NCBI GenBank assembly: GCA_022539475.1 | Contig: VCMS01000176.1 | Location: 1-64,000 of the forward strand | Length of the DNA: 64,000 nt | Source of the DNA: Gracilaria domingensis | Taxonomy: Eukaryota > Rhodophyta > Florideophyceae > Gracilariales > Gracilariaceae | Direction: 5' to 3' | Part shown: piece after piece, positions 1 to 10,156 of the stretch | How positions within the stretch are numbered: the first letter of the stretch is position 1 | Layout: each line of letters opens with the position of its first letter | Translations under genes and position numbers: made by a program | The notes under the pieces: model-generated | Database searches by the model: none | What the model was told of the DNA's origin: nothing | Seen by the model: the letters and a program-made list of their open reading frames with translations, nothing else

Positions 1-405
1 TCTCCTTTCCATTTTCTCTTTGCCCGCCGCTTCCTCCCCACCTGCACCACCTTTTGCGTCAATTCTCCCGCATTATATCAAGACGACACGCGCGAGTCTT
101 CGCAGCGTTTCAACAGTTGTGTCTGAATGTGCTTGTTCGCGGCCGGTGGTATTATTTCATACCTGGACCATTTCAAGGCCAGATGGGCTTCCCTACACAT
201 CCCATCATTGCTGGTGTACTTCTGTTGCTTGCACAGTTGGTGGCTCTTCGATGTCACCCTCACTTATTGTATGAATATCGTTGTTCTTTCAGGATCATTA
301 ACCAAGCTGTCCACCTTTCTCAACGCATTCCCCACATTTTATCTCCGACTTCGTATATATACATGTCGTTAGTGTCCCAGTTATTTGCATCGCCTTGGAA
401 TGAAC

Positions 406-3270
406 TCAGAATTCGTCTCCTAACGGCATCGAGATCCCTGTCGAGCTCAGAAACAACCACGGAGTCATACGCATACTCCACAAATCCAACCCGAGATCCG
501 TCGTGAACTTGCTTTTGTACATTTCAATCACACCTCCAGGAGTAGAAAGGATCTCCTTCAGTCTACGATAATCTCTCCACGAGAGGGCACCTGATGAGTC
601 GAAAACGAACAAAAGATCCAGTCTCGGCTTCTCCGCCACGGCAGCTCCCCTTTTCCCTTGCTGTGGGAGTTCAGCCCCTAGTTCCGAGTTTGATCGCTCT
701 TCGGATGAAGATGATGCTCCTAGAGACGGGAAGGAAGGGGGGTCAGAAGAGTGGGCTGACGTTGAGGAAGTAGCGTCTGATCCCGTAGAATCAGGAGACA
801 ACTGACTCAACGCCAAACACATCCCAGGGACAGCTAGCCTGGTTATCACTTGAGGAGGACGCACACGTGCCGCACCAGGCCTCATAAGGCCAGCAAACTG
901 TCCCCCTACCGCGGCAGCAGCTTCCTGCCCCATTTCCACTACTGAGTCCGACAGTTCGGATGCACTTCGCCACACTTGTGCCCATGGTGAGTCGTCATCG
1001 TCATCATCATCTGACTCAAAGCTTATCCTGCTCGACATCAGAATACCTTCATGGTTCGAACTCTCTGAAGGCGATGAGACCGGGGCTTTTCCAAAGTCCG
1101 GAAATACTGCACAAGATCTGTAAACCACGACGCCAACAACTAGAACGACAACAAGAGAACCTACTGCTATGCCGCTCATACCACCAATGCCTCCAGGAAA
1201 AGATCCTCCACCTCTGGAGCTATCCCGACCTGAGTCGGCGTTACCACTGTCACTCCCTATAACGGGAGATATGAAACGTGGAGAACTACCATCATCGTTG
1301 CCTGATTCGCCAGCGGGATCAACCCCAAGTGCAGTTCCATTAGGCGAAGGACTCACTGATGGTACCCATGGTTCAAGGCTCACCAGAGACATAGTCGGTG
1401 ACTCTTCTTCGACAGGTGGGCTTTGTCGCACTATCGGGGATGGCAATACACTTGGACTCAAAACAACTGTCGAAGAGGTTTCGTCCACACTTGTCGCAGG
1501 ATTGGACCCCGAAAGTTGTTCTGAATCAACACCTTCACTAGGTGACAATAGAACTGGCTCAACCCCGTCCAAACTTGGACTAGGGGAAAAAGATTCCCTC
1601 ACAGCACTTGCACTCGGCGAAGCAAAGTTATCTACCTCCGAAGCGGTGAAAGACGGAGAGGTCGGGGGCAAAGAGGGTCCTGATGCACTGACTGACATCA
1701 AGTTTGGACTCGGTGACATATCTGGGCCTGCTACTGCACTATTGCTTGGTTCCAGAGTGAGACTAGGAACCACTCCAGATGCACTTGACAGAGCTAAGCT
1801 CGGGGACAAACTTATTGCTCCCGTTATGCTTCCAAACGAAGGTGATCCACTACTAAAACTTGTCGATTCGGACAAACTGGGAGAAAACGGGACCCCTGAA
1901 ACAATTCCAGGAGATGAAGATGGCAACAGCACATCATCTGAAAACGAACTGCTCGGCGACACAAGTGAACCTGAAAGAGTAGGGACATCCAAACTCACTG
2001 AAGCCACAGGACTCAGGGCGACACTGCCAATGGGTTCCATAGTTGGGCTCGCTACCACTTCTGTCCCGCTTGCAGCGGAGACACTTGGCAAGACACTTAG
2101 TTCCGCCGTAACGATTCCATGCGAAGGAGATATGCTACCCAAACTGCCAGAAAACGACGAGCTTGGAGAAAGAGAACCAGAGACTGCAGCAGAACCAAGA
2201 GCGACGCTCTCACTGACTGAAATCCCCGGGCTCGACCCTGAAACAATACTCGGTTCCACTGTTGGGCTTACAAACGAGGTACTTGGCGAAACGAATGATC
2301 CGGGTACAATCCCAAATGACACTGAAGCAGAAGCAATCCCGTTCAATACTGAAGAACTCGGTAATACGAGAGATCCTGACGCACCGGGTGATGTTAGTGA
2401 ATCACTCGGACTCACAAACATTCCCGGGCTTGTCAGTGAGCTTGTACTTGGTTCCACAGAAAGACTGGGAACTACTCCAGAAGGACTGGACTGAGAAAAG
2501 CTTGGAGAAAAGCTCAAGCTTCCTAAAGTGCTTCCAGACGTGGGTAGACCAATACTGAAACTTGTCGACACAGATACACCCGGGGAGACAAGCGATCCTG
2601 ATACAATTCCAGGCGATGCAGATGGGGACAGAGGTTCACCCGAATGCGAGGAGCTCGGCCGCAAAAAGGACCCGGACATACCGGCAGACAGACTTGCTCC
2701 GCTCACACTTGCAGATATTACAGCACCCAACACGGGAGTAATACTGGGTTCTACACTTGGTGTAGAGAGCAAGGAACTTGGTGATATGACAGATCCGGAA
2801 GTAAACCCGAACGATGAAGATGCAGACGCTAATCCATCCAAAAAAGATACACTTGGGGACAGAAAAGAACCTGAGACGGCAGCAGAACCAAGCCCTTCAC
2901 TAGGACTAACTCCTGTATCACTACTAAGTTCTGCGGTAGGGCTTGGGGGTGAGAAGCTAATCGACAAAAACGACCCAGAGACGCTTCCGAATGACGTAGA
3001 TGGAGAAGCTAACCTGTTCGAGAATATAGAACTCGTTGGCACAACTGATGCAGATAAGGCAACAGAGGAAACGCTTCCAAATGATGTAGATGGAGAAGCT
3101 AACCCATTCGAGAATATAGAACCCGTTGGCACAACTGATGCAGATGGAGCAACAGAGCCCAACGCTCCATTCTGGCTAATAGGCAAACCAGGGCTGGGAA
3201 TCACCCCTGGAATAGTCGGGGCGGAGAGGCTAAGAGAAGGAGACGGTAGGCTGCTAACTGTCCGAGTCAC
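406..3270 (-). CDS. Serine-rich, mucin-like single-pass membrane protein (3' exon)
   Basis: An uninterrupted frame of 954 codons ends in TGA at the low coordinate. The first ~700 residues are dominated by Ser, Pro, Gly, Val and Thr, with recurring SPS, SGS and FxSPSxS phrases. This is typical of heavily O-glycosylated or structural extracellular stalks. One strong membrane helix lies near residues 702-721 (GIAVGSLVVVLVVGVVVYRS) and is followed by a ~230-residue tail with a run of seven Asp. The layout implies a long outer stalk, one membrane pass and a cytosolic tail. The frame opens with GTG, not ATG, and meets a stop about 55 bases further upstream, so the true N-terminus is probably on an earlier exon or past a frameshift. 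No catalytic domain is recognised. Function unknown; surface or wall attachment is inference from composition. Confidence 0.6.
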   Translation of the reverse strand: MTRTVSSLPSPSLSLSAPTIPGVIPSPGLPISQNGALGSVAPSASVVPTGSIFSNGLASPSTSFGSVSSVALSASVVPTSSIFSNRLASPSTSFGSVSGSFLSISFSPPSPTAELSSDTGVSPSEGLGSAAVSGSFLSPSVSFLDGLASASSSFGFTSGSVISPSSLLSTPSVEPSITPVLGAVISASVSGASLSAGMSGSFLRPSSSHSGEPLSPSASPGIVSGSLVSPGVSVSTSFSIGLPTSGSTLGSLSFSPSFSQSSPSGVVPSLSVEPSTSSLTSPGMFVSPSDSLTSPGASGSLVLPSSSVLNGIASASVSFGIVPGSFVSPSTSFVSPTVEPSIVSGSSPGISVSESVALGSAAVSGSLSPSSSFSGSLGSISPSHGIVTAELSVLPSVSAASGTEVVASPTMEPIGSVALSPVASVSLDVPTLSGSLVSPSSSFSDDVLLPSSSPGIVSGVPFSPSLSESTSFSSGSPSFGSITGAISLSPSLALSSASGVVPSLTLEPSNSAVAGPDMSPSPNLMSVSASGPSLPPTSPSFTASEVDNFASPSASAVRESFSPSPSLDGVEPVLLSPSEGVDSEQLSGSNPATSVDETSSTVVLSPSVLPSPIVRQSPPVEEESPTMSLVSLEPWVPSVSPSPNGTALGVDPAGESGNDDGSSPRFISPVIGSDSGNADSGRDSSRGGGSFPGGIGGMSGIAVGSLVVVLVVGVVVYRSCAVFPDFGKAPVSSPSESSNHEGILMSSRISFESDDDDDDDSPWAQVWRSASELSDSVVEMGQEAAAAVGGQFAGLMRPGAARVRPPQVITRLAVPGMCLALSQLSPDSTGSDATSSTSAHSSDPPSFPSLGASSSSEERSNSELGAELPQQGKRGAAVAEKPRLDLLFVFDSSGALSWRDYRRLKEILSTPGGVIEMYKSKFTTDLGLDLWSMRMTPWLFLSSTGISMPLGDEF

Positions 3271-3427
3271 AATCCCCGCGACGAGGCACTTCAGCTCGGA
3301 ACAGAAGTTAAGCTCGGAAGGCTGCTAACACTCGTAGTAACAATCCCTGCTGGTCATGCACCCAAGCTCGGTTGATGTTGACAGACCAGGGTAAAGAATG
3401 TTAGAAAGCTCGGAGTAGAGCTCGAGC

Positions 3428-3745
3428 TCAGCAAAGAACTCTAGTGAGCCCCGAATTTCGAGCCGGAGCCACTGGCGATCGTACGGCTAACTTCTCGCAC
3501 CAACTGACAGAGTCACGTCCGGCAAAGAACTTCAGGTACCGATCATCACTGCCCTGGAGCTGCTTGTAACGCTTAGGTGACATGAGCATGCCGGGTGGCC
3601 AGTTCTGGCGATACGAGCTGTTAATCTCGTACAAGCTGTTGCAGCAATGGACACCTGGCATACGCCGACAACCTAACCACCACCTTAAATCATAATTTAT
3701 GTTCCTCGGAATTAAATAAACACCTATGGAGCACCTATGCACCAC
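3428..3745 (-). other. Possible upstream exon of the serine-rich membrane protein
   Basis: A 105-codon open stretch on the same strand, about 160 bases upstream of the serine-rich frame. Its composition is protein-like and unlike the Ser repeats: it has a cysteine-rich patch (LGCRRMPGVHCCNSLYEI) followed by a Trp/Tyr/Lys-containing segment. It would suit an N-terminal extracellular domain of the next gene, but I cannot show a splice junction joining them. It could equally be a chance frame. Confidence 0.25.
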
Positions 3746-4990
3746 TTTGGTTAAACATCACAACCTTCTGAACATCGAAACTTTTGGCAATTTTCTACCA
3801 GGGAATGGGGGTTGTTTGATCGATTGTTGCCGAGCCCACAGCGGCGCTGTGCTGGTGGCGCGCACGTTGCGTTGCTGTACCGCCTATCTTTCGGCCCCTT
3901 CTCAGTACAAAATGTATACACGTGCGCGTCGGTGCGTGCAAGTACATTTCGCTCTCGCGCTCATTTGACAAGTGAAAAGCACCAACGTTGGCCGTGCGCA
4001 ATGGTGACTCCACGCTCATGCGAGTTCTTCTCCGTGATTTTGAAAAGACGCCAGTGCTCGAGATCTTCAACCTTATAAGCGTACTTGAGTTTGATTTCAA
4101 CCGTTCAAACCAGTAGTTAAACTATGACTCTCCACTTTTAAATGCCATACAACATCCGAGCCATTATGCTCGCCGTGCTTTTCAGGAGAGCAAGCACAGA
4201 GTAGCTCGTCCCCGTCGTACTACTGACGTCCCGCAGTGCACCACATGTAGACTATGTCTTTGCTACACAAAACGAAAACCATCTGTTGCTCTTTGCATCG
4301 TCCTTCTCACTTGCATTCGAATCTCTGCGAGTAAACGTCTACTAACAACACAAAAACAACCAACTCTATCAAAAACCGTTCATAGCGGCACGAAAGGAGT
4401 TTTCATTCAGCTGTAGAACAGAGTATATAATGTATCGCCTGAAATAGTTCACAGATGCCTAGGAGCACAGCGAAACATTTCTGCTTTGCAATCCTCTCCA
4501 TTTCGTCATTAGCACTCATTGTCCACGCTCGACCACCAATCAACATCCGCAACCCATGCCTCTAACGATCTTGTCACTGACGCATGTTCCACAACAACGA
4601 TTAACAACTTATTGCATGGCATGCTGAGAAACAACGACCATTGAAAAGAAGCGGCGCTGCCCTCCACAACTTGAAAGAGAACTGTGAATCATTGAGAGCG
4701 GCTTTAACGTTTTCTCAACCTTCGATGGGAGATTAATCCGGGTCAAGGCAAGGTGGTTAAAAAAACTATTTAATGATATTGTAGGAAGATAATTAGTTGG
4801 CGTTAAATAGTGAAAGATGGGGGTTTGTACAGAAGATCGTCCGATGAGAACTTCGATAAGAGGAATGGGACGAATTTAGGTGAACAAAAGAAAGTGTGCC
4901 ACGAGCTCAGAAGGCCGAATAGCTTAACACTCCTTTCTTGCACGGTACCGCATTGATTTCTTTGATCTTGTAAGAGCCCGGGTTTTAATG
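3746..4990. other. No gene seen
   Basis: About 1.2 kb without a convincing frame, RNA gene or repeat. The first part (about 3800-4080) has short overlapping frames on both strands that look like chance. It separates the serine-rich gene from the decayed B element. Confidence 0.5.
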
Positions 4991-4999
4991 ACGTCTAAC

Positions 5000-6340
5000 G
5001 AATACGGTAAAGACAATGATCGTCATACGTCATTGGATGGGAGAGAGGTACCTTTGACGCCATTGAAAAGGCCGTTCGGATGTCAAACAACAAGTACTTG
5101 GCAGATAAAGACTGTATATGCGCGAAGAAAAGGACAAATGATGGTTGAGCGTAGACGTAAGTAAAATGGAAGGTGGAGGTGGTTATAAAAAATGGCAAAA
5201 TATCCATGCTTTAAAGGACGTTAAAGATTGAAAACAGTTTGCGGAGAAAAAGGCACAAAGATGTATTTGGTGATAAAGATAAAAGCAAGGGTGGCAATGT
5301 TATGGATTGTACTTTTACTATTTGATTGTGAATATTATGATTGAAATGGGCGGTGTGCTGCTGAGTGGGGCTGATAGTGAGCCTACGGTTGAGAAGATAT
5401 TAATCCTGCGCAGCTTTTTGTTCGTTTAAGAGATGGAGATGAGATAAAACGTGTATGGTGTACTATAATGTGCGCCAGGAGGCCTAGATGAGTTGCGCAA
5501 GAGAAGCTTATTGTCCTTAGAAACGTGATAGACGTGCTGGAGAAGGCGGTGAAAGTGTTCTGCACAAGACAAGGGTTGGTGGAGGAAAGGATGTTGAAAT
5601 TGGATGTAGAAGGAAGGACAGAGATGGGAAGTGCGGGAAGGGTTGCGCCACAGAAGGAGTCCTTTTTGACAACGAAGGCGAAGGCTGGTAGTTTTGGGCA
5701 CCGGAAGAGCCGTCTGACGAAGAGGCGTAAGGAGAAGAGGATGGTGATGGAAGAGGTGCCAAAGGAGGCAATCGGGGCTCCGGTCTTGACTGGGTTTTTA
5801 CGTAGGGCATGAAACTGCGAACGGCCCAACGAAATCAGGCGGCGCATAAGGAGAAAAGGATGGGGAGGAATGGGAAGCTGTTTTTGGGCGACGCGGGTGT
5901 ACGGGATTGGGGAGGGTTGCTACCCGTACTTCTACAGAAAAGCTTTTGGGGAGACGAAGAGGAAGGATCCGAACGCAGGATCGGCGAAAAATGAGTAAAG
6001 AGTGATTGCGGTTTGGATGGGAAGGAACGTTGGGATGATTGAGGTGGGATGAGTTGTGATTTTTGTTGCAACTCAGAGGAAAATGGAAACGCAAACTAGC
6101 ACGAGTGCAGTTTTGAGAGAGGGTCGCGGAAAAGAGTGAATGGGGTGGTGCGGCGAAGTAGAACCTCTACAAAAACTAGGAGACCCAAGAACTAAACTGC
6201 GCGAAATGGAATTTAATATTCCAAAATTTCTTAATTTTTTGAGTGCCAGCCTCTGCCACCCCCTCGCGCGCCCCAAATAGCTCCAAAACTAGCTTAGTTT
6301 CCAAAGCGAACAGACTATATTCCACTTTGCAGAACACAGA
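5000..6340 (+). mobile_element. Element B, copy 1 (decayed, 5' limit uncertain)
   Basis: This segment is a decayed relative of the element at 47049 onward, here in the opposite orientation. The shared 3' terminus ends at 6340 with GCAGAACACAGA and includes the block reading TATTCCACTTTGCAGAACAC. Inside, about 5525-5812 still reads as a relative of the coiled-coil protein of copy 2: DVLEKAVKVF matches DVLEKKVKEL, and EEVPKEAIGAPVLTGF matches EEVPREEVGAPVLTGF. Upstream of that, homology is visible in broken frames back to roughly 5260. The 5' limit is not defined. The class of element is unknown, since no transposase or reverse transcriptase is seen in either copy. It abuts the Harbinger transposase gene directly. 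Confidence 0.6.
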
Positions 6341-6439
6341 TGTGACCTGCAATAGCAACCTTTCACTACATTGCCACAAAACCATAGCAAGAAAAAGATC
6401 TTACTCTACAAAGTCTTTTATGTCCCCAGCGACTGCCTG

Positions 6440-6868
6440 AAAGCACACTACGGTTGTAACCGTTACGGACTTTCTTAGTCCCGTAGATTTTCAACGAGAT
6501 TACAGAATGTCACGAAGCTTGTTCAAAAAGCTTGTCAAACAATTGACACCACTCATACTTAAGGAAGAAGAAATGGGACGAAGAACTAAACGTCCAACTA
6601 TAGCTGCGAATACTCGGCTCGCCGCAACAATCAATATGTTAGCCGGAGGAAATGTTGATACAGTCCATCAACTGTTTTGGATCAAACGTTCTACAGTGTA
6701 TCAAATATTTGATGAAACCTGCCTTGCACTCAATAGGGTATTGAGACTGCCTGGAATTCCTGATTGCAAGAAAAAACTGCACGAACTTTCGAACGGTTTC
6801 AAGATCTCGAGAAGAAAAATCAGTCCACTGACCGGCTGCGTCGGTGCACTTGATGGAATATCTATTAA
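6440..6868 (+). pseudogene. Harbinger (PIF) transposase, 5' part, split by an LTR element
   Basis: The frame reads as the N-terminal helical region of a PIF/Harbinger DDE transposase (DDE_Tnp_4 family): FQRDYRMSRSLFKKLV, then TINMLAGGNVDTVHQLF, then STVYQIFDET, and the hallmark GCVGALDGISI carrying the first catalytic Asp. The frame is open from about 6440; an ATG lies at 6507, but homology begins earlier (TDFLSPVDFQRDY). It stops making sense exactly at 6868, where the gypsy LTR starts, and resumes at 18782. Element B abuts its 5' side, so the real gene start is missing or displaced. Confidence 0.85.
6864..6868. repeat. Target-site duplication ATTAA, left copy
   Basis: The five bases ATTAA lie immediately before the 5' LTR (TGTAGAGCC...) and again immediately after the 3' LTR at 18782-18786. 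A perfect 5-bp duplication fits gypsy integrase and fixes the element's exact ends. Confidence 0.9.
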
Positions 6869-7631
6869 TGTAGAGCCACGCTTTATGCGGTATTTGCTCG
6901 CTTTTGGTGTGAAATCACTGCCCCTGCAGTGCAGTGGAGGTCGGGGACTCTGGTGAGGTTGGCACAGCATTGCTGGATGGCTACACACGTGTATGGACGG
7001 TTGGCACCCAACTTTGGGATATTCTAGATATTTATTATTTATTTTAGTTAGCCCGGTTGCACACTTGACAGTGGCACTCTACACTACTTAGTAGGTTGAG
7101 CTGCACCCATTGTCGGGGAAGTAAACGGACTAACCGAGTGTTCGGCTCTGATGTTTCACCCTTGGTGACCGATATCCTCCTCCCGGAGAGTCGGCACCTT
7201 GTGCAGGGCTCATCATCCGCCTCGCGGCATCATTAACACCACTACCGCTTTCGCGTGTTTACTTTGTGTGTGTTTTCTTTATTTCTGTCCCTGTTATACA
7301 GGTAGCACTACTTGGTGTACCGGTGCATACCGTTCGTGGCTCGACACACTCGCGTGGGCTATTACCGCTCTCGCGTGTCATCGCCACACTCGTGGGTACC
7401 GCGTGCTACGCACGTGACGCTACTGCCGACTTGTGTCGTGTGTTCTCTACCGCTGGACGCTTCTTCTTCGCCGCTTCGCTCCCTCCATTACTTGGGAAGG
7501 GTCGACCCCGGTCTTACACCCGGCATTGCCGTCTCGTACCTGTGGGAGCGCTCTACTGCTGTGCTCGCCTCTTGAGAGAGGGTCTGAACCGCCTTTGCGT
7601 GTCTTTCCCCATCGCTGGGTTTTGCACAACA
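6869..7631 (+). repeat. 5' LTR of the gypsy chromovirus
   Basis: 763 bp, starting TGTAGAGCCACG and ending GCACAACA (TG...CA). It matches 18019-18781 with no difference seen. Short frames within it are chance. Confidence 0.95.
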
Positions 7632-7633
7632 AT

Positions 7634-7651
7634 TGGTCTCCCGACTTAGAA
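7634..7651 (+). promoter_or_regulatory. Primer-binding site of the gypsy chromovirus
   Basis: TGGTCTCCCGACTTAGAA begins two bases after the 5' LTR; TGG pairs with the CCA end of a tRNA. The older relative at 27476-39414 has nearly the same site (one base different) beside its own 5' LTR, so both use the same primer tRNA. I do not identify that tRNA. Confidence 0.75.
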
Positions 7652-8071
7652 ATCGCGTTGATCCAGCAAGTTGGTTTTCTGATCAATTTCCGGTTTGCCG
7701 GTTCGTATCTGGTCGTGGAGATACACTACGCAGTTTGTACTGGAAGGCTTTGCCGACAGACGTCGTGTTGGTACTGCTTTCTTCATTTGGGGTTGTTGTT
7801 TGGACACGGTTTACTACCGGTGGCACTACCTATTTCCGTAGTGTGTGATTCCCGTCGGTACGGTTGTTGTCACCCCGTTTGGGTTGTCTACCGTTCCCAG
7901 CAATCTGGTCGAATCAGCCCTAATTCCGTATACGGCTGTTCCCGTTGGTACGGTCGGTTCGTCCGATTTGTCGGTTATCGTCACTCGCGTGAGGACGCTA
8001 CACTCATTCGAGGTTAATTTATTGTTTTGCTTTCCTGGTCCCAGTTTTCTGGTTGTATCTCGTCGTGGACG

Positions 8072-10156
8072 ATGGTGTCGGGCAAGCGCTCGAGCCCTAC
8101 GAAGTCTCGCTCCGTTGGCTCTGGCTTGCCCCCACGTCTGCGGTCTGTTCCTGAACCCCTACAGGGTGATGGAAAGAAACCCGGAAACCGGAAACAGCCT
8201 GACAAGTCGTCTGACGCCCCAGTGGCTGGGCCCTCATCTGCTCCTTTGGAGGGTCTTATACCCGTTGTCGCGGCGAAGGATGCGCTCGTAAACGAGTTGG
8301 AGACTCAAGTTCGTGTGCTTGAGGCTCAGACTGCTGTCATGAGAAGTTCTCATGAAGCACTCGTTTCCGAGGTCGACACACTTCGTTTGAAGGTTGACGC
8401 AGCCCTCAACGGAGGTGTATCAGATGATCTACGTATTTTACGGAAGGATGTTAATGCCCTCTTGGAGGTTCTTCAAGGATATCCCAGTTTCACCGAGGAG
8501 GTTAACACGAAGTTCATTCGGATCCTTGGCCGTCTTGAGACGTTAGAGGCCACCATCCGTGAGGATGACGGCCCTGCTGCCGCCTCTGCGGGAGTGTCTC
8601 GTGGTACACGTGACCGGAAGTCCGGGAAGAGTCGCTCTAAGAAGAGGAATGTCGACGAGTATGACTCGGATTCGTCACAGTCTTCTGGTATTTCAAACCG
8701 CTCGGCGGGTTCCTTATCATCGAGCTCGTCAAGTGACGGTGAACGTCGCGCTCGTTCTACGCGTTCGCGGAGTTCTACGTCCACCTATGGTGTTGTTGGT
8801 ACCCGGAAACGGGGGCGAAAGCACTCAGGTTTGAGGGAACTGGAGCCGACGAATCCCTTGTTCAAAAGGTTGTTATCTTACCGGTATTACCGTTTGGAAG
8901 ATTCAAGTCTGAACCGGACGCCCCGTGGCACGGGTAAGGTGAAGGACTGCATCAAACGCATGTCCTTAACCTTTCGCAACCAGTTGTTCACTGGGGAGGA
9001 TCCCATTCTGGTGCTTGACTTTCTTTCACGCTTTGTAGCGGAAGCTGACATCCTCGGCATGAGTGAGGGGCAAGCTTATGTTGCCTTACCGTATTTTCTA
9101 CGTGGACTCGCTGAAGATCAGTATAACTCTGTAAGAGGTTCATCTTGCGCCTCTGAAGGAGGGGTCACCTGCTGGCCCGAAGCAGTGCAGTATTTGTTGC
9201 GCTCGTATGCGACAAATACCTCTATCGAGGAAGCAATCACCGCGTTGCGGGAGACGAAACAACGCCCGAAGGAGTCGGAAACCGAGTACTCGGTACGCCT
9301 GAATAAGGCATTCCACCGTTGTGGCAATGTTTACTCCTCAAACGAGCGCTGTACGCTGTTTATCAACGGATTGAATCCGGCTATTCGCACTCTGGTTGCC
9401 CAGCGACGGGAAGACCGGAAGAAGACTACCTATCTGGAGTTAGTGCAGTACGCGAAGGCGGAGGGAGACGCCTTGCGCGCACGCACCGGATACCGGGTTT
9501 CAACCAAGGCGTTGCACCTCGAAGGAGGGTCGTCATCGGCTTCACTGCTACCGCAGGACTTTTCTGGCCACGATGTGGATAACTTACATCTCGCACAGGT
9601 GGACCTGGATTCTATTCCGACTACGGAGTTGCCTTCTACTTCAGAAGCCTCGTCGAAGACGGAAGATGCGCTGCTTTACGCAGACCGTCCACGCGTTCGC
9701 GGTCCTCAAGTACCCTATTCAGGGAGTCGTTACCAGCGACCTGGTTGGGTAGACCCGCGAACGGTGAAGTTCCAAGACCCACGGAGTTCCGGAAGACCAC
9801 CCCTGATCTGTTTCACGTGTTACAACCACGGTCATGCAGCTCCGAACTGCAACCTCTCGATGAGGGAAATGCCCACGGTTGTGGCGAATTTTGAAGCGCT
9901 GACCCCCGCCGAACAGGCGTCAGTGCCGGTAACCGCATACCTGCGTGCGAAGGCTGAGTACCCCCGTAGGGTGTCTGCTGCAGAATTGGCTGCGTTACTG
10001 CACTCTGGTTCGACCCAGGTCAATGTTTCACCGGCTCAAGCCGTGGCGGCAACCGCTGTTGCGGGTAGTTCTGTCGCTGTTCCACAGGAATCTGTGAAGA
10101 TGCCTGCTGCACAGGACGCCGTTCCCGTTAGAACGGATGGAACTCAGTTAAACTGA
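8072..10156 (+). CDS. gag: Gag of the gypsy chromovirus
   Basis: The 694-codon frame starts at the first ATG (MVSGKRSSPTK) and ends in TGA. A basic, Ser-rich N-terminus and a coiled-coil-like stretch are followed by a Ser/Arg-rich linker. Then comes the retrotransposon gag core, with phrases such as LTFRNQLFTGEDPILVLDFL and QYLLRSYATNTSIEEAITAL. A zinc knuckle CX2CX4HX4C (CFTCYNHGHAAPNC) lies near residue 585 for RNA binding. The product would form the particle core in the cytoplasm. The homologous gag of the older element lies at about 36364-38595. Confidence 0.9.
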   Translation: MVSGKRSSPTKSRSVGSGLPPRLRSVPEPLQGDGKKPGNRKQPDKSSDAPVAGPSSAPLEGLIPVVAAKDALVNELETQVRVLEAQTAVMRSSHEALVSEVDTLRLKVDAALNGGVSDDLRILRKDVNALLEVLQGYPSFTEEVNTKFIRILGRLETLEATIREDDGPAAASAGVSRGTRDRKSGKSRSKKRNVDEYDSDSSQSSGISNRSAGSLSSSSSSDGERRARSTRSRSSTSTYGVVGTRKRGRKHSGLRELEPTNPLFKRLLSYRYYRLEDSSLNRTPRGTGKVKDCIKRMSLTFRNQLFTGEDPILVLDFLSRFVAEADILGMSEGQAYVALPYFLRGLAEDQYNSVRGSSCASEGGVTCWPEAVQYLLRSYATNTSIEEAITALRETKQRPKESETEYSVRLNKAFHRCGNVYSSNERCTLFINGLNPAIRTLVAQRREDRKKTTYLELVQYAKAEGDALRARTGYRVSTKALHLEGGSSSASLLPQDFSGHDVDNLHLAQVDLDSIPTTELPSTSEASSKTEDALLYADRPRVRGPQVPYSGSRYQRPGWVDPRTVKFQDPRSSGRPPLICFTCYNHGHAAPNCNLSMREMPTVVANFEALTPAEQASVPVTAYLRAKAEYPRRVSAAELAALLHSGSTQVNVSPAQAVAATAVAGSSVAVPQESVKMPAAQDAVPVRTDGTQLN

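Noticed and set aside
1169-3328. Long plus-strand frames (441 and 266 codons) opposite the serine-rich gene
   Set aside because: They mirror the repetitive serine codons of the minus strand, which cannot form stops in the complement. The translated product has no independent motif, and the membrane helix and tail support the minus strand.
7199-8017. Frames in the LTR and leader of the young gypsy element
   Set aside because: They recur identically in both LTRs simply because the LTRs are identical, and have no protein-like composition.
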